From Nonlabens sp. YIK11 (lineage in GTDB: Bacteria; Bacteroidota; Bacteroidia; Flavobacteriales; Flavobacteriaceae), in assembly GCF_001413925.1 (NCBI RefSeq), contig NZ_LBMJ01000001.1, forward strand, positions 2,582,001 through 2,646,000: 64,000 bases of DNA. The letters run 5' to 3'. The first letter of the stretch is position 1; the number at the start of each line of letters is the position of its first letter. This document shows positions 59,992-64,000 of this stretch, piece after piece. The position numbers and the translations under genes were made by a program. Under the pieces are notes generated by a model. It saw nothing but the letters and a program-made list of their open reading frames with translations. It had not been told where the DNA came from and ran no database searches.

Positions 59992-61950
59992 CTGACTAAC
60001 GCTGTAATCACCCAATCTATAAGCCCTATCATATTGCCTTTGCAAGGTCGCTTTAAAGGTGTAGCGGTTTGATGTACCCAACCTTTCGCTTTCGTAGTCT
60101 CCTACCTTTTTGTATTGTACTCCATCGATAAACACCACGTCGTTAAGTAACACCTCTATTAATTGACGTTTAATATTACTGGCTACATAACCGAAATCAA
60201 ACTCGTAGATCTCCAGCTTTTCATCATCAATGGAAACCAGCCTATCATCCGCTTGGTATTGCTCGCTGTCCGTTGTGGTAACGTCCTTAGCTGGACTATC
60301 ATATTCCACACGTATAGAACCAAAGAAGCCTTTGCTAAAGATCAATCCCTTGACACCATCCGACCAATATTTGATTAGGTGGTGGTTATAAAGATCATCT
60401 TTAACCTCTATAAATTCACTTCGGTATTCTCCTACTGGATCATTGCCTAAATAACCGTAGGTAATAACAGCCTGATAGATCCCTAAATCCTGATCTAGGT
60501 TTATGGGAAACTCGTAAACGTTATAGGGCTGTTCGTTATAATATGCCGACACTATAACTGGCTCATTGTTTACGGCTGTCTGTGGTCTGTCTCCAGTAAT
60601 TACCTCGCTACGGTCAAACTCATCATTGAACTCAATAGCTACTATCTGTTGGAACAATGTACCTACTTTAATAAACTTTCCAATCTCATAGAAAGCTGGC
60701 AAAGATCCAGCAAGGGAATGACCCTCATCTACCTTTATTTGCCCAAACTCATCATAGGTGTTTCCAGTTGTAAAGTAGATCCTTAATACTCCATCCTCAT
60801 CGGTGTAGCTTATGGCATCCCTTGAATCAAATGCGTTAATATTCTTTATGGCAAGTTCTGGCGTAACGCTTAAAACCTCGTTACCATCGCAATCGTTTAG
60901 CACTAGGTTAAGGTTGTTGTAACTCGTGTGGACCTGCAAAGTAGGTCTATCAGTATTTAGAAATGGCTGCAAATAATTTCCTGCTATGTCGTTCTTTTCA
61001 AAGCTGCTGATTAGATCACCTACTCCGTAGTTCTCACCTATCGCGTTTACTTTTTGCCTAACCATAGGGATAGGGTTCCCGACTGGATAATGGAAGTATG
61101 GCGTTGCGCTGGCCTCTCCAATATCCATTTGTTCAATGGTGTAGTTTACTGTTTTAATACAGTTGAATGAATCCTTTATGTAGACTGTAAAAGTACCAGG
61201 AAGCAGTCCATCAAATACACCGCTGGATCTATACTCCACTCCATCCAATGAGTAGGTTATATTATTTGAAGTAACCTCATTAAGATTCTCCACGCTCAAG
61301 ATATAGCCAGTTGGTACGGCTGTGGATGTGATCGCAAAGTCTGATATAAGTATGGGTGCTGGCGCTCTATAACCATCAAATGTAAAACCACCTATTTCAC
61401 CCTCGCGTAAACCTATGGAGAAGTCGATGCCTCTAGTAACTTCAAACTCGACTACATCGCTGTTAACATCGTTTATCACGACTGGAGCGGTAAGATCCTT
61501 AAAGGTCTTTGTTGCCGTAACCCTAACCAAGACATTATCACAAGGATTTGTAGTTGCTGGCAAATATTCAACGTCTGCAACCTTTAAAAGTATGACGCTA
61601 GAGACTTGTGTAATTACAAAAGAAGCTGTTCCAGTTGGTTGCTCATCATCTGCCTGCCCTTCAGATACATTATCAAATACACCATCTTCTGCGGTCGTTA
61701 TAGATACTCCATTCTCAATCCTTTCAATACTAAAAGAACCGCTAGCGTTTAGGTCGACCCTTAATGCTTGGAAATAGTTATCAATTGTTGCATCCAAGGT
61801 GTCTGCTATGGTAACTTGACCAGATTGCACCCTTTGGGTCACGAACTTTGACAATCCGCTAAGACCTAGATAAAACCCATTACCAAACAACCTAATAAAG
61901 TAGTTTTCATTGGGTGTTGCGTCAAACGTTATTTCTATTTTAGATGCCAT
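59908..61950 (-). CDS. Tail/virion structural protein with Ig-like segment
   Basis: 680 residues, beta-rich, no signal peptide. It contains an Ig-like/SprB-like stretch near the middle (ITYSLDGVEYRSSGVFDGLLPGTFTVYIKDSFNCIKTVNYTI) and domains with YFHYPVGNPIPMVRQKVN and FIEVKDDLYNHHLIKYWSDGVKG. It overlaps the preceding gene by 11 nt. By position, a tail or baseplate-associated protein between the upstream tail protein and the fibre; not recognised at family level. Confidence 0.75.
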   Translation of the reverse strand: MASKIEITFDATPNENYFIRLFGNGFYLGLSGLSKFVTQRVQSGQVTIADTLDATIDNYFQALRVDLNASGSFSIERIENGVSITTAEDGVFDNVSEGQADDEQPTGTASFVITQVSSVILLKVADVEYLPATTNPCDNVLVRVTATKTFKDLTAPVVINDVNSDVVEFEVTRGIDFSIGLREGEIGGFTFDGYRAPAPILISDFAITSTAVPTGYILSVENLNEVTSNNITYSLDGVEYRSSGVFDGLLPGTFTVYIKDSFNCIKTVNYTIEQMDIGEASATPYFHYPVGNPIPMVRQKVNAIGENYGVGDLISSFEKNDIAGNYLQPFLNTDRPTLQVHTSYNNLNLVLNDCDGNEVLSVTPELAIKNINAFDSRDAISYTDEDGVLRIYFTTGNTYDEFGQIKVDEGHSLAGSLPAFYEIGKFIKVGTLFQQIVAIEFNDEFDRSEVITGDRPQTAVNNEPVIVSAYYNEQPYNVYEFPINLDQDLGIYQAVITYGYLGNDPVGEYRSEFIEVKDDLYNHHLIKYWSDGVKGLIFSKGFFGSIRVEYDSPAKDVTTTDSEQYQADDRLVSIDDEKLEIYEFDFGYVASNIKRQLIEVLLNDVVFIDGVQYKKVGDYESERLGTSNRYTFKATLQRQYDRAYRLGDYSVSQLVVDPFPVGRFVVSNGSFVNSNGLVVS

Positions 61951-64000
61951 AATTTGCCTTGATTAACTTGATTTGTCCTTCTTTTGATGGTTGGTATTCC
62001 AATAGGAAACCGTAATTGATATTACCGTTCCTATCGGTGTATTTTAATGAGTAGTAGTAATGCGGTATGCCGTCCGTGGACTTCATCAGATACCTTAGCT
62101 GTTCCTCGCTGAACCTATAAACGAACGTAGCCTCATATGGCTGGAATAACGGTTTTAATAGGTCGCTGTTTAGAATATCACCGCGCTCCAGTCTTGGGTC
62201 GATCTCCACCGCTCCAACGTCCTTTAATTGTGTTTCCAGTTGACTGTTTCCTACGGCATTTACAAACAATGTCTTTCGGTCTGGGTATTGTGATAGGCAA
62301 GTAAGACGGTTACTGTATCGATACAAGGTGTTTACTGGTGATAACCTCAAATTAAAGGCTGTTTCTGGGCTGTATATTCCAGTAGGTAGCACTTTAAAAT
62401 CCTTATCCCAATTGCGGTTTATGTAACTGCTTGATTGCTGGTAGCAGTCTATGAAGAAATTATCCTTATCATAGGGTGTATCTTCGGTTGGGAAATCCTC
62501 TCTAGGCTTTCTACGTGTGAGTTCTATTGCTAGATTGTCTGCTCTTATCTCGCTAACAAGATCCAGTTCACCATCCACGCTCTTGAAATTGTGCTTGAAG
62601 TTGGAAATAGTATTGTGTTCATCCAATCCCTGCTGTTCTTCATATTCTCCAGCCTCTTTATAACCAATCGTTACCTTTTCGTTTAGGTCTGTTGGTATTT
62701 CCTCAACGTCTCCTACATAACCCAAATCAATAAGGGATCTACGTCTAAAGAACTCATCAAACTCTCTAAATACGATCTTTTCAACGCCGCCCACGAGTTC
62801 AATACCGTAATCTATGTTAAGTATCTTTTGGGATGATTCTATCAAGTTTTTCCAGCTTAACTCCATACTATCTGGAAAGCCTCTCAACTTCTTACCCGAT
62901 GTAATGAGTAGATCTTTGAATGGTCCGTTAAGTAGTGTTTCCGATTGTACCACATTGCGCCCGAAAGTGATCAGGCTAAGTCTTTTTGCGGCATCCAGTA
63001 CGGTTAGTCCTTCGTAGGTAGTTGATGGATAGGCATTATCTTCTTCACTTTCTATTGATATATTGGTATGAGTAATACTAAATTCATTACTTGGTAGAGC
63101 CTGACCATTAACAAAGAATCTAAAACTGAAAAATACTATTTCATCTTCCTCAACTACTAAATTATAATCCGTGTCTAGGTCTAGGCTAAACTCATTTAGA
63201 CCGCTTGGCAATCCTGGATAATCAAATCGTTGTACCGTTGCCACTCTTTGAAATACGCTAGGGTTATCTGCATCAATGTATTTATAGACCAAAAACTGAA
63301 CTATAAAACTAGAGTTGGCACCATTTAAAACAGAAATATTAAAACTGTAATCTGCAACCGCTTTTATTTTTAGTTTGAGTTCCTTACGAGTAAAACTACG
63401 AGACATATACGCCTTACTTCCATCAATTGGTGGTGTATCACCGCCAGTATTGAAACCGTTGGACAAATTGAATACACCGTTTATATCAAAGTCTCCACTA
63501 TATACCTTGTTTAGGCTTGGGATGTAGTTTAATACTGCATTTGAAGATCCAACCTGAAAAGCGTTTACAGTCTCTTTATTCTCCAGCAATGAAGTAACGA
63601 GTAGCTGTCTGCCATTTAAAAACCCATTGCGGTAATTTAGAGGTGGCAATACCTTACCATCTATACTATCCAACCGTTCCAACTCATAGCTATCGTTAAA
63701 GGATGCCTTAAGGTCTAATTCTAAACCGCCTTTCTCTAGATTGACTTGATATGAGTTGAACTTCTTAACTCTTTTTGATAGGTCTATTTGTCCTGAATAC
63801 TCAATCTCGTATCTATCATGCTTGTTTAAGAAGTATTTCGTGCAAAGTATTACCGCATCAAAGCCTTCAATGCTTTCCGCTTGTCTTATGTATTCATAAC
63901 CATCACCATAGAAAGTCAGTTTTTCTGCAAAGTCAAATACAATACCTACCTTTTTGGATATTTTGCGCGTCTTATCATCCCAACCTACTGGATTGGTTTT
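61940..64000 (-). CDS. Tail-associated protein, 5' end beyond window
   Basis: The minus-strand frame is open from the window edge to the stop at 61940 without an in-frame stop; about 687 residues are visible. The TTG near 63682 that could serve as a start is internal: upstream sequence continues in frame as convincing protein (VGIVFDFAEKLTFYGDGYEYIR ... DLSKRVKKFNSYQVNLEKGGLELDL). The C-terminal part has HNTISNFKHNF and YYSLKYTDRNGNINYGFLLEYQPSKEGQIKLIKANYGI. The length and place before the fibre genes suggest a tail or baseplate component. Confidence 0.8.
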   Translation of the reverse strand, partial: KTNPVGWDDKTRKISKKVGIVFDFAEKLTFYGDGYEYIRQAESIEGFDAVILCTKYFLNKHDRYEIEYSGQIDLSKRVKKFNSYQVNLEKGGLELDLKASFNDSYELERLDSIDGKVLPPLNYRNGFLNGRQLLVTSLLENKETVNAFQVGSSNAVLNYIPSLNKVYSGDFDINGVFNLSNGFNTGGDTPPIDGSKAYMSRSFTRKELKLKIKAVADYSFNISVLNGANSSFIVQFLVYKYIDADNPSVFQRVATVQRFDYPGLPSGLNEFSLDLDTDYNLVVEEDEIVFFSFRFFVNGQALPSNEFSITHTNISIESEEDNAYPSTTYEGLTVLDAAKRLSLITFGRNVVQSETLLNGPFKDLLITSGKKLRGFPDSMELSWKNLIESSQKILNIDYGIELVGGVEKIVFREFDEFFRRRSLIDLGYVGDVEEIPTDLNEKVTIGYKEAGEYEEQQGLDEHNTISNFKHNFKSVDGELDLVSEIRADNLAIELTRRKPREDFPTEDTPYDKDNFFIDCYQQSSSYINRNWDKDFKVLPTGIYSPETAFNLRLSPVNTLYRYSNRLTCLSQYPDRKTLFVNAVGNSQLETQLKDVGAVEIDPRLERGDILNSDLLKPLFQPYEATFVYRFSEEQLRYLMKSTDGIPHYYYSLKYTDRNGNINYGFLLEYQPSKEGQIKLIKANYGI

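Larger units (their letters stand above)
52207..64000. mobile_element. Prophage, left end with lysis and tail/fibre modules, right end outside window
   Basis: Bounded on the left by a tRNA-Pro 3' fragment. The content is phage-like: tail/virion proteins with overlapping starts and stops, a large fibre-like protein, a holin-like protein, a GH19 endolysin and a unimolecular spanin, all on the minus strand. The late genes are read toward the att site. Integrase, regulators, head and packaging genes are not in the window. The segment has one iterated palindrome in about 11.8 kb, against 19 copies in the 52 kb to its left. Confidence 0.88.

Noticed and set aside
63680..63682. TTG as the start of the last tail gene
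   Set aside because: The frame continues open and protein-like to the window edge, so this codon is internal and the gene is cut by the window.
52207..64000. Anti-phage defence system in the prophage edge genes
   Set aside because: The small plus-strand proteins have no recognisable toxin, nuclease, TIR or ATPase motif; a cargo role is possible but cannot be supported from sequence.

Overview
The window looks like a chromosomal segment of a marine Flavobacteriaceae (Bacteroidota) carrying one end of a tRNA-integrated prophage. The evidence is Bacteroidota-type promoters (TAnnTTTG at -7, in the two best cases TTTG 21 nt upstream), Bacteroidota-typical families (DUF3822 beside rsmD, a lipoprotein TamA variant of the TamL type beside tamB, fused IcmF mutase, the 'VGINT..PDPSAMLDI' secreted protein type, Bacteroidota PIG-L hydrolase and SSS symporter), and a very frequent palindrome, TTCGCTTTCGCGAAAGCGAA or its 14-16 bp core. 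I cannot name the genus with confidence; Nonlabens or a close relative is a guess.

Layout. 1-10 kb: a cut-off secreted protein, an MscS-type channel, a hypothetical, an M28 peptidase, a three-gene two-component operon (small protein, TPR histidine kinase, LuxR-type regulator), an SRPBCC/effector-binding protein coupled to the fluoride channel crcB, a small membrane protein, a membrane endonuclease/exonuclease/phosphatase protein and a DUF805 protein. 10-18.5 kb: tamB and its outer-membrane partner tamL, then a secreted protein. 19-22.5 kb: transglutaminase, alpha-E and circularly permuted ATP-grasp genes. 22.7-31.9 kb: icmF, a serine hydrolase, two tandem DUF1206 membrane proteins and a PIG-L-type hydrolase, followed by an unannotated 40-residue membrane peptide that overlaps an SSS symporter (31.9-33.7 kb). 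33.8-38.8 kb: OsmC, DUF2911/TPR, a half-size TauE, cardiolipin synthase, a lytic transglycosylase and an alpha/beta hydrolase. 38.9-42.5 kb: a degenerate GNAT, then the helicase-DUF4126-membrane protein-kdsB operon. 42.6-47.1 kb: a hypothetical, DUF3822 and rsmD, then RNase P RNA (rnpB) and dnaX. 47.2-51.9 kb: an outer-membrane barrel and the tightly overlapping pdxH-sixA-ppk1-ppx operon.

At 52163-52206 lies the 3' half of a tRNA-Pro(UGG), broken inside the anticodon stem. To its right a prophage begins and runs off the window. Its boundary carries small genes and a candidate structured RNA on the plus strand. The minus strand then holds, in transcription order from right to left, tail/virion proteins, a 1151-residue fibre-like protein, two small virion proteins, a holin-like protein, a GH19 endolysin, a hypothetical and a single-molecule spanin. 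Integrase, capsid and packaging genes are not in view.

The most notable non-gene structure is the iterated palindrome: 19 perfect-core copies plus one decaying copy. Ten are in coding sequence, where they give short AFAKA or LSRKR peptides (FRES in the decayed copy). Eight of the ten non-coding copies sit within about 35 nt downstream of a stop codon. Only one copy is in the prophage. A second inverted-repeat family (ATCCTGAA-N5-TTCAGGAT) is read in frame inside icmF and occurs again, with compensatory stem changes, beside rnpB.
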